A DNA stretch of 64,000 bases from Rouxiella badensis. GTDB taxonomy: Bacteria; Pseudomonadota; Gammaproteobacteria; Enterobacterales; Enterobacteriaceae. Location of the stretch: assembly GCF_002093665.1 (NCBI RefSeq), contig NZ_MRWE01000002.1, positions 1-64,000 on the forward strand. Direction: 5' to 3'. Positions 19,027 to 28,413 of this stretch are shown here, in pieces (the stretch's first letter is position 1; every line of letters starts with the position of its first letter). Both the position numbers and the translations under genes were made by a program. Under the pieces are notes generated by a model. The model ran no database searches. It had not been told where the DNA came from and saw only the letters and a program-made list of their open reading frames with translations.

Positions 19027-20250
19027 ATGAAACGTACATTTATCATGGTGTTGGACTCATTTGGAATAGGCGCCAGTGAAGACGCCGAACGCTTTGGTGA
19101 CGTGGGTTCGGACACGCTGGGCCACATCGCCGAGGCCTGTGCCAGCGGCAAAGCCAATGTAGGCCGTAAAGGTCCGCTGCATTTACCCAATCTGACTGCG
19201 TTAGGTCTGGCGAAAGCCGCCGAAGCCTCAAGCGGCCATTTCCCGGCTGGGTTGGACGCTAATGCCGAGATAATCGGCGCGTATGCCTACGCCAAAGAAC
19301 TGTCTTCCGGCAAAGATACGCCGTCAGGCCACTGGGAAATCGCCGGTGTGCCGGTATTGTTTGACTGGGGCTACTTCTCAGAGGAGACCAACAGCTTCCC
19401 GCAGGAGCTGCTCGACAAGCTGGTTGAGCGCGCTAATCTACCGGGGTATCTCGGTAACTGCCACTCTTCCGGTACCGTTGTGCTGGACGCACTGGGCGAA
19501 GAACACATGAAAACCGGCAAGCCGATTTTCTACACCTCCGCTGACTCGGTATTCCAGATTGCCTGTCACGAAGAGACTTTTGGCCTCGACCGCCTGTATG
19601 AGCTGTGTGAAATCGCTCGTGAAGAGCTGACCGAAGGCGGCTACAACATTGGCCGCGTCATTGCGCGTCCGTTTGTGGGTGACAAGGCCGGGCACTTCGA
19701 GCGTACCGGTAACCGCCACGACCTCGCGGTAGAACCGCCTGCGCCGACCATCCTGAAAAAGCTGGTCGACGAGAAGCAGGGCGAGGTGGTTTCCGTCGGT
19801 AAGATTGCCGATATTTATGCCCACGTCGGCATTACCAAAAAAGTCAAAGCCACCGGTCTGGACGCACTGTTTGATGCTACGGTTAAAGAGATGAAGGCTG
19901 CTGGCGATCGGACTATCGTCTTCACCAACTTCGTTGATTTTGACTCAGCCTATGGCCACCGTCGCGACGTACCGGGTTATGCGGCTGCATTGGAGCTTTT
20001 TGACCGCCGCCTGCCTGAACTGCTGGAGCTGGTCAAAGAAGATGACATCATTATTCTGACCGCTGACCATGGCTGTGACCCTACCTGGCGCGGCACCGAT
20101 CATACTCGCGAGCACATCCCGGTATTGATCTATGGTCCAAAAGTGAAGCCCGGCTTCCTTGGCGCGCGTGATACCTTTGCCGATATCGGACAAACTGTTG
20201 CCAGCTACTTTGACCTGTCACCAATGGAATACGGAAAATCCATGCTTTAA
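19027..20250 (+). CDS. deoB: Phosphopentomutase
   Basis: Interconverts (deoxy)ribose 1- and 5-phosphates, linking deoA/deoD to deoC. 407 residues, same length as in E. coli. Alkaline-phosphatase superfamily metalloenzyme with MVLDSFGIG at the N terminus (metal Asp), [10 protein letters not shown], and the DHGCDPTW...DHTREH metal-binding block. ATG 19027 follows an AGGAG ribosome site; the open frame back to 18949 is not family-like. It lies 83 nt after deoA and 57 nt before deoD. Confidence 0.97.
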   Translation: MKRTFIMVLDSFGIGASEDAERFGDVGSDTLGHIAEACASGKANVGRKGPLHLPNLTALGLAKAAEASSGHFPAGLDANAEIIGAYAYAKELSSGKDTPSGHWEIAGVPVLFDWGYFSEETNSFPQELLDKLVERANLPGYLGNCHSSGTVVLDALGEEHMKTGKPIFYTSADSVFQIACHEETFGLDRLYELCEIAREELTEGGYNIGRVIARPFVGDKAGHFERTGNRHDLAVEPPAPTILKKLVDEKQGEVVSVGKIADIYAHVGITKKVKATGLDALFDATVKEMKAAGDRTIVFTNFVDFDSAYGHRRDVPGYAAALELFDRRLPELLELVKEDDIIILTADHGCDPTWRGTDHTREHIPVLIYGPKVKPGFLGARDTFADIGQTVASYFDLSPMEYGKSML

Positions 20251-20307
20251 GGCGGATTTTTTGCGAAACTTCTATTTTATATCCCATGATTATAAGGAAT
20301 GTTATTT

Positions 20308-21027
20308 ATGGCAACGCCACACATTAATGCAGAAATGGGCGATTTCGCAGACGTAGTCCTGATGCCTGGCGATCCGCTGCGCGCTAAACATATTGCCGAA
20401 ACGTTCCTGGAAGATATCAAGCAGGTCAACGACGTTCGCGGCATGCTGGGCTTTACCGGCACCTACAAAGGCCGCAAAATTTCAGTAATGGGCCACGGTA
20501 TGGGCATCCCATCCTGCTCGATTTATGCCAAAGAGCTGATTACCGAGTTCGGCGTGAAGAAAATCATCCGTGTAGGCTCCTGTGGCGCAGTGCGTGAAGA
20601 CGTAAAACTGCGCGACGTGGTGATCGGCATGGGTGCCTGCACCGACTCTAAAGTTAACCGTATGCGTTTCAAAGACCATGACTACGCGGCAATTGCCGAC
20701 TACGACATGGTGCGCAATGCGGCAGACGCGGCGGCGGCAAAAGGCATCAATGCTCGCGTTGGCAACATCTTCTCCGCTGACCTGTTCTACACCCCAGATC
20801 CGCAGATGTTCGACGTGATGGAAAAATACGGCATTCTGGGCGTTGAGATGGAAGCAGCAGGTATCTACGGCGTTGCTGCCGAGTTTGGTGCCAAGGCGCT
20901 GGCTATATGTACTGTTTCTGACCACATTCGCAGCGGCGAGCAGACCACGGCGGCCGAGCGTCAGACAACCTTCAACGACATGATTGAGATAGCGCTGGAA
21001 TCCGTACTGCTGGGCGATAAAGCCTAA
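20308..21027 (+). CDS. deoD: Purine-nucleoside phosphorylase DeoD-type
   Basis: Phosphorolyses purine (deoxy)nucleosides to base plus (deoxy)ribose 1-phosphate; hexameric cytosolic enzyme. 239 residues with [20 protein letters not shown] at the N terminus, the MPGDPLRAK phosphate loop, [13 protein letters not shown] and the catalytic Asp in TVSDHI. ATG 20308 is preceded by TAAGGAAT. Last gene of the operon, with a strong terminator behind it. Confidence 0.97.
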   Translation: MATPHINAEMGDFADVVLMPGDPLRAKHIAETFLEDIKQVNDVRGMLGFTGTYKGRKISVMGHGMGIPSCSIYAKELITEFGVKKIIRVGSCGAVREDVKLRDVVIGMGACTDSKVNRMRFKDHDYAAIADYDMVRNAADAAAAKGINARVGNIFSADLFYTPDPQMFDVMEKYGILGVEMEAAGIYGVAAEFGAKALAICTVSDHIRSGEQTTAAERQTTFNDMIEIALESVLLGDKA

Positions 21028-21052
21028 GCTTTCAGCGGATTGAAGGCATAAA

Positions 21053-21080
21053 AAAACGGAGGCCCAAGAGCCTCCGTTTT
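21053..21080. terminator. deo operon terminator
   Basis: An 11-bp stem AAAACGGAGGC / GCCTCCGTTTT (21053-21063 with 21070-21080) has a 6-nt loop. It lies between deoD and the convergent ytjB, so it may serve both strands. Confidence 0.85.
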
Positions 21081-21140
21081 CATTGATAATCCTGCGATTG
21101 TCTCTTGCCGCTTCTATTGATTAACTGTCTTGCCTGCGTC

Positions 21141-21953
21141 TTACTCTTTGTCCTTATCTTCTTCTTTCTGCTCGCGGCTGCGCTGCAAATTTCGGTAGGC
21201 GGCCTGTACGGCCTCGAGTTCGGCTTCTTCTTCCGGCGTTAAGGTCGGCTTATCCTCTATGCGCTCCTCGGCGATGGCAATCACCAGCGGCTCATTGTTA
21301 TGCTCCGGCAGGTCATCGTCTTCATCGCGCTCCTTCAGGCGCGTACTGGCGGTCAACAGGAACGGCGACTGTTCCCAGCGGCTGCGTCGACCCTGCAACA
21401 GCGTACGGGCCAGAATAATGCCGATAGCCAGCGCTAGCAGCATCATCAGGCGCAGCAAGTTGGTGGTGTTATCGACCTGCTTGGCCTCGGTTGCCAGCAC
21501 GTGGGTGTCGAGCGTCATGCGCAGAAACCCGCTCGGGCCGTCCTTATCACCAATAGGTTGTACAATCTGGTGGTTGAAATAGCTGCCTGCGCGCTTACCG
21601 TCGAGCGCCAGCCTGTCGCGCACCGGCACTGTCTCACCTGAATGGGCTATCAACGAACCATCGAGTTGGTAAACGCTGGCATCAAGTATGCGACTGTGAT
21701 CGGTAAGTTGATTTAAAATGGTGGTAATCTGCGCGATATCCGCGCCATCATTCTGACTGTCCATCAGGGGAGCCAGAGAGAATGCCACCTGGCGAGCGAG
21801 CGTTTGTGTCAGCTGCTCGACCTGTTGAGATCGCGCTAACTGGTGGCCTAGGCTAAAATAGGACGCACCTTGCATCAATAGAACTAATAAAGCTAAGCAA
21901 ATCAGCACAATAACCGTGCGGTGTCTGCGAAGTTTCAGTTTGGCCTCTGCCAT
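21141..21953 (-). CDS. ytjB: Inner-membrane protein YtjB (Smp), with a long charged C-terminal tail
   Basis: Bitopic membrane protein: a basic N terminus, a TM helix at about 15-34 (HRTVIVLICLALLVLLMQGA), a periplasmic sensor-like domain with EPV/GDKDGPSGFLRMTLDTH, and a second TM at about 165-182. A short cytoplasmic part follows. The core matches E. coli YtjB (about 214 residues). This copy has 270 residues, with roughly 55 extra, highly charged, Glu-rich residues at the C terminus that look helical or disordered. The function is unknown. It is divergent from serB across about 115 nt. E. coli yjjJ and lplA, which lie on the other side, are missing. Confidence 0.88.
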   Translation of the reverse strand: MAEAKLKLRRHRTVIVLICLALLVLLMQGASYFSLGHQLARSQQVEQLTQTLARQVAFSLAPLMDSQNDGADIAQITTILNQLTDHSRILDASVYQLDGSLIAHSGETVPVRDRLALDGKRAGSYFNHQIVQPIGDKDGPSGFLRMTLDTHVLATEAKQVDNTTNLLRLMMLLALAIGIILARTLLQGRRSRWEQSPFLLTASTRLKERDEDDDLPEHNNEPLVIAIAEERIEDKPTLTPEEEAELEAVQAAYRNLQRSREQKEEDKDKE

Positions 21954-22068
21954 TCTGTTTCCTTAAGGTATTCGACGACTTTAATGTTGCCAGAAGCGTT
22001 AGCGATAGGGTAGCTTGATGCGTCGTTTTATCGCGGCCCCTCTGCTATTTGCTCTTACAGGAGAAATC

Positions 22069-23034
22069 ATGCCAAACCGTCTGACCTATTGCGATCTTCC
22101 TTCCGAGATCCACCAATGGCCGGGACTTCCACTTTCACTCAGCGGTGACGAAGTGATGCCGCTCGATTACCGGGCAGGGCACACAGGCTGGCTCCTGTAC
22201 AGTAGAAAGCTCAATAAAATCAGCATCAGTCAGTTTCAGAGCCGCCTTGGTCGTGCGTTAGTGGTCGTCAGTGCCTGGATGGTCGAGGACTATCAGGTCG
22301 TGCGCCTGGCCGGTCCGTTAACGCCGGACGTTTTCGAGCTGGCTGAAAACTTTGAATTCGACATTACTCCGCTGCGTAAGGTTCCGCACATGCGTACCCC
22401 GGGCCTGCTGGTCATGGACATGGATTCTACTGCAATCGAGATCGAATGCATCGATGAAATTGCCAAACTGGCCGGCGTCGGCGAGCAGGTGGCTGAAGTC
22501 ACCGAACGCGCCATGCGCGGCGAGCTGGATTTTTCCGCCAGTCTGCGTCAGCGCGTCGGCACGCTGAAAGATGCCGATGCCAATATTCTGCTGAAAGTGC
22601 GCGAAACGCTGCCTTTCATGCCGGGTCTCAGGGTTATGGTTGCCCGCCTGCAGGAACTGGGTTGGCACGTCGCCATCGCCTCCGGCGGCTTCACCTACTA
22701 CGCCAACTACCTTCGCGACGAGCTGGACCTGGTTGCCGCCGTGGCCAACGAGCTGGAAATCTATGACGGCAAGCTGACCGGTGAAGTGATTGGCCCTATC
22801 GTCGACGCACAGCATAAAGCCGACACGCTGCTGGCGCTGGCCGAAAAACTCGGCATTCCGAAAGAGCAAACCGTGGCTATCGGTGACGGCGCTAATGATC
22901 TGAAGATGATGTCGGTCGCAGGGTTGGGTATCGCCTACCACGCCAAGCCGAAAGTCTACGAACAGGCCGAAGTCTGCATCCGTCATGCCGACCTGATTGG
23001 CCTGCTTTGCATTCTCAGCGGCAGCGTAGCGTAA
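22069..23034 (+). CDS. serB: Phosphoserine phosphatase
   Basis: Last step of serine biosynthesis: dephosphorylates L-phosphoserine. 321-residue HAD hydrolase with motif I DMDSTAIE (nucleophile Asp117), motif II SGGFTYY, and the GDGANDLKM metal motif. The N-terminal 100 residues form an ACT-like regulatory part. ATG 22069 is preceded by ACAGGAGA; the in-frame ATG at 22015 gives residues not seen in the family. It heads a serB-radA-nadR unit. Confidence 0.97.
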   Translation: MPNRLTYCDLPSEIHQWPGLPLSLSGDEVMPLDYRAGHTGWLLYSRKLNKISISQFQSRLGRALVVVSAWMVEDYQVVRLAGPLTPDVFELAENFEFDITPLRKVPHMRTPGLLVMDMDSTAIEIECIDEIAKLAGVGEQVAEVTERAMRGELDFSASLRQRVGTLKDADANILLKVRETLPFMPGLRVMVARLQELGWHVAIASGGFTYYANYLRDELDLVAAVANELEIYDGKLTGEVIGPIVDAQHKADTLLALAEKLGIPKEQTVAIGDGANDLKMMSVAGLGIAYHAKPKVYEQAEVCIRHADLIGLLCILSGSVA

Positions 23035-23076
23035 TTTGAACAACGGGGCGTTTGCGCCCCAAAAAAGAGGTATGTT

Positions 23077-24459
23077 GTGGCAAAAGCAGCAAAACGCGCG
23101 TTTGTGTGTAATGAATGCGGCGCAGATTATCCGCGCTGGCAGGGGCAATGCAGTGCCTGTCAGGCCTGGAACTCCATTACCGAAGTCCGTTTGGCTGCTT
23201 CTCCTACCGTCGCACGCAACGAACGTCTCACGGGCTATGCCGGTGATGCGGGCGTTAGCCGCGTGCAGAAACTGTCGGAAATCAGCCTCGACGAGACCCC
23301 ACGCTTTAGCACCGGTTTCAAAGAGTTTGACCGCGTACTGGGGGGCGGCGTGGTGCCGGGCAGTGCTATCCTTATCGGCGGTAATCCCGGAGCCGGTAAA
23401 AGTACGCTGCTGCTGCAAATTCTCTGCAAGCTTGGCGAAAACATGAAGACGCTGTACGTCACCGGCGAGGAGTCGCTCCAGCAGGTGGCGATGCGCGCGC
23501 ACCGTCTCGGCCTGCCGACCGCCAGCATGAACATGCTGTCAGAAACCAGCATCGAGCAAATCTGCCTGATTGCCGATCAGGAGCAGCCGAAGTTGATGGT
23601 GATCGACTCCATTCAGGTGATGCACATGGCGGATATCCAGTCTTCACCGGGGACCGTAGCGCAGGTGCGTGAAAGCGCGGCCTATCTGACCCGCTATGCC
23701 AAAACGCGTGGCGTGGCGATCGTGATGGTCGGCCACGTCACTAAAGACGGCTCGCTGGCCGGCCCGAAAGTGCTTGAGCACTGCATCGACTGTTCGGTGC
23801 TGCTCGACGGTGACGCCGATTCGCGATTCCGCACCCTACGCAGCCACAAGAACCGCTTTGGCGCGGTCAACGAGCTTGGCGTTTTCGCTATGACCGAACA
23901 GGGGCTGCGTGAAGTGAATAACCCATCGGCCATCTTCCTCAGTCGCGGTGACGAGATAACCTCGGGCAGCTCGGTGATGGTGCTGTGGGAAGGAACCCGA
24001 CCGCTGCTGGTTGAGATTCAGGCGCTGGTGGACCATTCGATGATGGGCAATCCACGGCGCGTGGCGGTGGGGCTTGAGCAGAACCGACTGGCGATTCTGC
24101 TGGCGGTGCTGCATCGTCACGGTGGCCTGCAGATGGCGGATCAGGACGTATTTGTCAACGTGGTGGGCGGTGTGAAAGTCACCGAGACCAGTGCCGACCT
24201 TGCGCTGCTGCTCTCTCTGGTATCGAGCCTGCGAGATAGGCCTTTGCCGCAGGACCTGGTGGTGTTTGGCGAGGTGGGACTGGCGGGAGAAATCCGTCCG
24301 GTGCCAAGCGGTCAGGAGCGCATTACCGAGGCCGCGAAGCACGGATTCAAGCGCGCTATCGTGCCACACGCCAACGTGCCGAAGAAGGTGCCTGAGGGAA
24401 TGAAAGTATTTGGCGTTAAAAAACTGGCCGACGCTCTGGCAATTCTGGACGACCTCTAA
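23077..24459 (+). CDS. radA: DNA repair and branch-migration protein RadA
   Basis: RecA-like ATPase that processes recombination intermediates. 460 residues: zinc finger Cys11, Cys14, Cys25, Cys28; Walker A GNPGAGKST (102-110); RadA motif KNRFG; and a C-terminal Lon-like domain (GGVKVTETSADLA, GEVGLAGEIRPV). The GTG start at 23077 has AAGAGG upstream and gives the conserved MAKAAKRAFVCNECG. A GGGGCG-TTTG-CGCCCC hairpin (23045-23060) lies between serB and radA; it is followed by A, not T, so it is not a terminator on this strand. Confidence 0.97.
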   Translation: MAKAAKRAFVCNECGADYPRWQGQCSACQAWNSITEVRLAASPTVARNERLTGYAGDAGVSRVQKLSEISLDETPRFSTGFKEFDRVLGGGVVPGSAILIGGNPGAGKSTLLLQILCKLGENMKTLYVTGEESLQQVAMRAHRLGLPTASMNMLSETSIEQICLIADQEQPKLMVIDSIQVMHMADIQSSPGTVAQVRESAAYLTRYAKTRGVAIVMVGHVTKDGSLAGPKVLEHCIDCSVLLDGDADSRFRTLRSHKNRFGAVNELGVFAMTEQGLREVNNPSAIFLSRGDEITSGSSVMVLWEGTRPLLVEIQALVDHSMMGNPRRVAVGLEQNRLAILLAVLHRHGGLQMADQDVFVNVVGGVKVTETSADLALLLSLVSSLRDRPLPQDLVVFGEVGLAGEIRPVPSGQERITEAAKHGFKRAIVPHANVPKKVPEGMKVFGVKKLADALAILDDL

Positions 24460-24477
24460 TCAACACAAGGACCCGCT

Positions 24478-25725
24478 ATGCCGCAGTTTGATTATCTTAA
24501 GGCAGCGATTAAGCAACAGGGATGTACGCTGCAGCAGGTGGCTGAAGCCAGCGGAATGACCAAGGGTTATCTCAGCCAGTTGTTGAATGACAAGATTAAA
24601 AGCCCCAGTGCTCAAAAGCTGGAGGCGTTGCACCGTTTTCTGGATCTGGAATTTCCTCGTCGCGAGAAGAAGATTGGCGTAGTGTTCGGCAAGTTTTATC
24701 CGCTGCATACCGGCCATATTTATTTGATTCAGCGTGCCTGTAGTCAGGTCGATGAGTTGCACATCATCCTCGGCTATGATGAGCCGCGTGACCGTGAGCT
24801 GTTTGAGAACAGTTCAATGTCACAGCAGCCGACGCTCAGCGATCGTCTGCGCTGGCTGCTGCAAACCTTCAAGTATCAGAAAAATATTCATATTCATGCA
24901 TTTAACGAAGAAGGCATGGAGCCATACCCGCACGGCTGGGACGTGTGGAGTCAGGGGATTACGGCCTTTATGCTGCAAAAAGGCATTCACCCCAACACCA
25001 TCTATTCCAGCGAAGAGAACGATGCACCGCGTTATCGCGAGCATCTGGGCATTGATACGGTGCTTATCGATCCGAAACGTTCGTTTATGAAGATCAGCGG
25101 ATCGCAGATTCGCCGTGACCCGTTCCGTTACTGGGACTATATCCCGACTGAGGTGAAGCCGTTTTTCGTGCGCACCGTGGCGGTGCTGGGCGGGGAGTCG
25201 AGCGGCAAGTCGACGTTGGTCAATAAGCTTGCCAACATCTTTAACACTACCAGTGCCTGGGAATACGGTCGCGAATATATTTTCTCGCATCTTGGCGGTG
25301 ACGAGATGGCGCTACAGTATTCCGACTATGACAAAATTGCGTTGGGTCAGGCACAGTATATTGACTTTGCCGTTAAATATGCCAATAAAGTGGCCTTCAT
25401 CGATACTGACTTTTTGACCACGCAGGCGTTCTGCAAAAAATACGAGGGCCGCGAGCATCCGTTTGTACAGGCGCTGGTGGACGAATACCGTTTCGACCTG
25501 GTTATTCTGCTCGAGAATAATACGCCCTGGGTCGCCGACGGCCTGCGCAGTCTCGGTAGCTCGCTGGATCGCGCCGAGTTTCAAACCATGCTGATTGAGA
25601 TGATGGAGAAAAATAATATCGCCTTCACCCATGTCACGTCGTCTGATTACGATCAACGTTTTCTGGACTGCGTCGAGCTGGTTCAGAAGATGCTGGGCGA
25701 TGAAGGCTCAACTATCGGTTCGTAA
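24478..25725 (+). CDS. nadR: NAD biosynthesis regulator / NMN adenylyltransferase / ribosylnicotinamide kinase NadR
   Basis: Trifunctional protein of 415 residues. Residues 1-60 form a Xre-type HTH (CTLQQVAEASGMTKGYLSQ) that represses NAD biosynthesis genes in relatives. The NMN adenylyltransferase domain from about 65 has GKFYPLHTGH (71-80). A C-terminal nicotinamide riboside kinase has Walker A GGESSGKST (237-245). The HTH is intact, so the regulatory form is retained. It starts 18 nt after radA and is probably co-transcribed with serB-radA. Confidence 0.97.
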   Translation: MPQFDYLKAAIKQQGCTLQQVAEASGMTKGYLSQLLNDKIKSPSAQKLEALHRFLDLEFPRREKKIGVVFGKFYPLHTGHIYLIQRACSQVDELHIILGYDEPRDRELFENSSMSQQPTLSDRLRWLLQTFKYQKNIHIHAFNEEGMEPYPHGWDVWSQGITAFMLQKGIHPNTIYSSEENDAPRYREHLGIDTVLIDPKRSFMKISGSQIRRDPFRYWDYIPTEVKPFFVRTVAVLGGESSGKSTLVNKLANIFNTTSAWEYGREYIFSHLGGDEMALQYSDYDKIALGQAQYIDFAVKYANKVAFIDTDFLTTQAFCKKYEGREHPFVQALVDEYRFDLVILLENNTPWVADGLRSLGSSLDRAEFQTMLIEMMEKNNIAFTHVTSSDYDQRFLDCVELVQKMLGDEGSTIGS

Positions 25726-25735
25726 TTTCTTTCGT

Positions 25736-25767
25736 AACAAAGGAATAGATAATAATATTCCTTTGTT
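25736..25767 (+). terminator. Probable terminator after nadR
   Basis: A perfect 12-bp AT-rich stem (25736-25747 with 25756-25767) has an 8-nt loop, 10 nt after the nadR stop. The low GC and short T-tract make its strength uncertain. Confidence 0.5.
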
Positions 25768-25956
25768 ATTTACAGAGTGAATATACTGTTTCTCTTAGTC
25801 GAGAATATTCTCTATCCGCAGTAGATATTTCTATTTTAAATAGCCTTCATATTATTCACCTTTTAATAATGCTACCTTATTTCATATCAAACGCCTTTGT
25901 ATTTAATTATTTTTAATTCAAAGTGTTATTTTATTTTATTATCCTCTGGTAGCAAT

Positions 25957-27480
25957 ATGAAATTCAATCCTGTATTACAAGTGATGTTGTTATTAACTGC
26001 ATCATTTACCTCCTTATATTCCCATGCGGTAGTCATGAATCACCCGACTTTTATTAAAAACGGCGGCGATGTTAATAATATTCCTAATACTCTTGAAATG
26101 GCTTACGGCCCCCTGCGAGAAAAAGCGTTATCCGCACGTTTTGACGCGGTAGGTAAAATTTATGCCTGTACGGCTACCTGGTTGGGCGACAGCAAAGACG
26201 GCAAGAAGAGCTATATTTTAACGGGTGCCCACTGTGCCGACTGGAAAGAACCCACCGCCGCGAAGGGGCCTTACGTGGGTCAATTCAAGGATAAAAACGG
26301 CAAGGTTATCGCCGAGGATGGGGTGTATTATTCCGGGCCATACCGTATAAATCCGCCGGAAGAAATGGGCGGCAACGGCAGCGATATCGCTATGCTGGTA
26401 CTGAACAAAAAAGCCGACATGCTTGATAGCAAAGGGCAACCTGTGAGTCAGCCGTGGATCTATGACGGCAGTGAAGAAATAAATAATACCGTCAATTTCC
26501 TGGGCTATGGCAACTGGGGTACCGGCGATGTGTCCGCAAACGGTCAGTCACCGCAGGACGACTTCGCGCCGCAGGAAGGCTCCAAACGCGCTGCTGGCGA
26601 AAGCGTTATCGATGAACTCTTTGCGATGGATTACGCCCTGAGTGCGCCTTACCATCCGAATCAAGACTCCAAAGCCTGGGCACGCCTCGCGCCGGGCGAC
26701 AGCGGCAGCGCCTGGTGGCAGCATCACCGTGGATTCTGGAGCATCGTCGGTGTCACTAAGGGCGGCTCAATGACCTCTTCTCACGCCGTTCGCGTCGCTA
26801 AATATGCGCAGTGGATTAAGAGCGTATATCCGCAGGTTCGCACCTTTACCAGCATGACCACTGTCGATGCTACGCATGAGCTGAAATTGCCTGACCTGTC
26901 GCATGAGGCGAAGGACAGCTCCGTGAGTTATACCGTTCCGAAGCAGTCGGCGGCGACCGGTCCGACGGACGCAGACTGGGATTTAGGTCAGGGTCATAGC
27001 ATTATTCAACTTAACCTGCGCGATGTGAACCAAGGTTATTATCATCAGGTCAATATCCGCGCCTGGCGCGACGTTGGCTGTGCCAAAGCGCCGATGAACA
27101 GTGCGGTGAGCTGCGGTCAGAATCAGAGTTCGCTGGTGCTGAAATTTATGAGTGAGGACAATGAATCTCTGCCAGCCGGGCACTATCAAGGCGTATTCAC
27201 TGTCTCGGCGCAAGGCTGGAATGACAAAGCTTATACCAACACCTTGACGCTTCACGCGGATATCAGGATTACTGATGAGGAAACGTCTAATCCTGAGCCT
27301 GAATATCCAAATTACCAGCGCGGACATGCTTATAAAGCGGGTGATATTGTGACGGCGAGAAACGGCAAACTTTATCAGTGTAAAGGCTTCCCCTATACCG
27401 CTTACTGCGGTTACAAAAGCGCGGCCTACGAACCCGGTAAGGGCGTAGCGGCGTATCTTGCATGGAAAGCGTTACGGTAA
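25957..27480 (+). CDS. Secreted trypsin-fold serine protease with C-terminal chitin-binding-like module
   Basis: 507-residue exported protein. Signal peptide 1-24 (cleavage after YSHA). A chymotrypsin-type domain carries His92 (TGAHC), Asp143 (GSDIAML) and Ser249 (PGDSGSAWW), with a likely disulfide Cys71-Cys93. A middle beta-rich domain of about 330-440 follows. The last 55 residues (HAYKAGDIV, NGKLYQCKG, YCGY, YEPGKG, AW) resemble the Cys-containing CBM5/12 chitin-binding family. ATG 25957 was chosen because the signal peptide starts there; there is no strong ribosome site. The flank is AT-rich and the gene is absent from this spot in E. coli. The target protein and host role are unknown. 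Confidence 0.8.
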   Translation: MKFNPVLQVMLLLTASFTSLYSHAVVMNHPTFIKNGGDVNNIPNTLEMAYGPLREKALSARFDAVGKIYACTATWLGDSKDGKKSYILTGAHCADWKEPTAAKGPYVGQFKDKNGKVIAEDGVYYSGPYRINPPEEMGGNGSDIAMLVLNKKADMLDSKGQPVSQPWIYDGSEEINNTVNFLGYGNWGTGDVSANGQSPQDDFAPQEGSKRAAGESVIDELFAMDYALSAPYHPNQDSKAWARLAPGDSGSAWWQHHRGFWSIVGVTKGGSMTSSHAVRVAKYAQWIKSVYPQVRTFTSMTTVDATHELKLPDLSHEAKDSSVSYTVPKQSAATGPTDADWDLGQGHSIIQLNLRDVNQGYYHQVNIRAWRDVGCAKAPMNSAVSCGQNQSSLVLKFMSEDNESLPAGHYQGVFTVSAQGWNDKAYTNTLTLHADIRITDEETSNPEPEYPNYQRGHAYKAGDIVTARNGKLYQCKGFPYTAYCGYKSAAYEPGKGVAAYLAWKALR

Positions 27481-27492
27481 ATCCAGCGAATA

Positions 27493-27530
27493 AAAAAGCC
27501 ATCAACGATCGACGTCGTTGGTGGCTTTTT
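27493..27530. terminator. Bidirectional terminator between protease and ElbB-like gene
   Basis: A 16-bp stem (27493-27508 with 27515-27530, one T-G wobble) and a 6-nt loop, flanked by A and T runs, lies between convergent genes. Confidence 0.85.
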
Positions 27531-27558
27531 GTCGTCCTGGCCCGCAAAGCGGACGGCC

Positions 27559-28251
27559 TCAGCCAACGGCGTGCAGGAAGTAGGATCGCGGGCTCATGCT
27601 CATAGAGAGCACTTCTTTCACCAGCTTGTCGATACCGGCCTTCGCTTCAATAAGGCTGGTTGCCACCATATAAGCGGGCGTGGTCACCAGACTGTTTTTC
27701 ACGTCCACTACCGTTTCATCATACGACGTGCGTTTATGTACAGCGCCCATGCTCTCGAGAATTTCGATAGTGTCGCGGTCATTGCCTATGGTCAGTTCTA
27801 CGCCTTCACCATAAATCAGCGGGGCCAGTACTGGCGCAATCGAAAGGTATCCAGCCGGCTTGTTCTCATCTTTGAAACTGTTGAGAACCTCTAACGTCTC
27901 GCTGTGGATATCGCAGTCGGGACCTTTGAACGCAAAGTCAGAGAGGTTGATGGCAACACCGGCACCGCCCAGTACGATAACGGCGCTGAATTCGCGACTG
28001 TGGCATTCGGCAACGGCTTTAATTTCGCCGCGAACCATCCTTGCCGCCTCAACCAGCACGTTTCTTTCCTGATGCGACACTTCACCGGTAATGTGATTAA
28101 TTATATGGTGATGCAGCATATCGGGCGCAAAGCATTGATAAGTCACCTGACTGCTCTCGAGCGCCAGAAGGGTCAGCACGACTTCATTGACATCGGCACC
28201 GTCATATACGCCGCAGCCGGAAAGAATAACCGCTACTTTTTTGCCATTCAT
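27559..28251 (-). CDS. ElbB-like DJ-1/PfpI family protein with Ser replacing the elbow Cys
   Basis: 230-residue protein matching the ElbB (isoprenoid biosynthesis protein with amidotransferase-like domain) pattern: VILSGCGVYDG, NVLVEAARMVRGEI, VLGGAGVAINLSDFA, VTTPAYM and GIDKLV. In E. coli ElbB the nucleophile elbow reads GFMCIAP; here it reads GYLSIAPVLAP with a TCG serine codon, so the family Cys is missing. Activity as a glyoxalase would not be expected. ATG 28251 follows GAGGGA. It lies in the accessory block and may be a second copy beside a canonical elbB elsewhere (not visible). Confidence 0.82.
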   Translation of the reverse strand: MNGKKVAVILSGCGVYDGADVNEVVLTLLALESSQVTYQCFAPDMLHHHIINHITGEVSHQERNVLVEAARMVRGEIKAVAECHSREFSAVIVLGGAGVAINLSDFAFKGPDCDIHSETLEVLNSFKDENKPAGYLSIAPVLAPLIYGEGVELTIGNDRDTIEILESMGAVHKRTSYDETVVDVKNSLVTTPAYMVATSLIEAKAGIDKLVKEVLSMSMSPRSYFLHAVG

Positions 28252-28413
28252 CAACAGTCCCTCTTTTTATCAATGTGCTGAGAATTTTATTTTTGTTCAA
28301 AAATAATGGCCCCTTTGTGATCTGTATTAAGGATGTCGGTTTTATTTAATTTAAAACCCTGCGCTTTGTGAAGAGGGTCACTTTGCGGGGCAGATAAAAC
28401 GCCGTCGCAAAAA

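Noticed and set aside
23045-23060. GC-rich hairpin between serB and radA as a terminator
   Set aside because: It is followed by A rather than T on the plus strand and lies just before the radA ribosome site, so read-through is expected.
22318-23502. 394-codon minus-strand ORF opposite serB-radA
   Set aside because: Long only because of GC-rich codon structure of the genes on the other strand; the sense-strand proteins are unmistakable.
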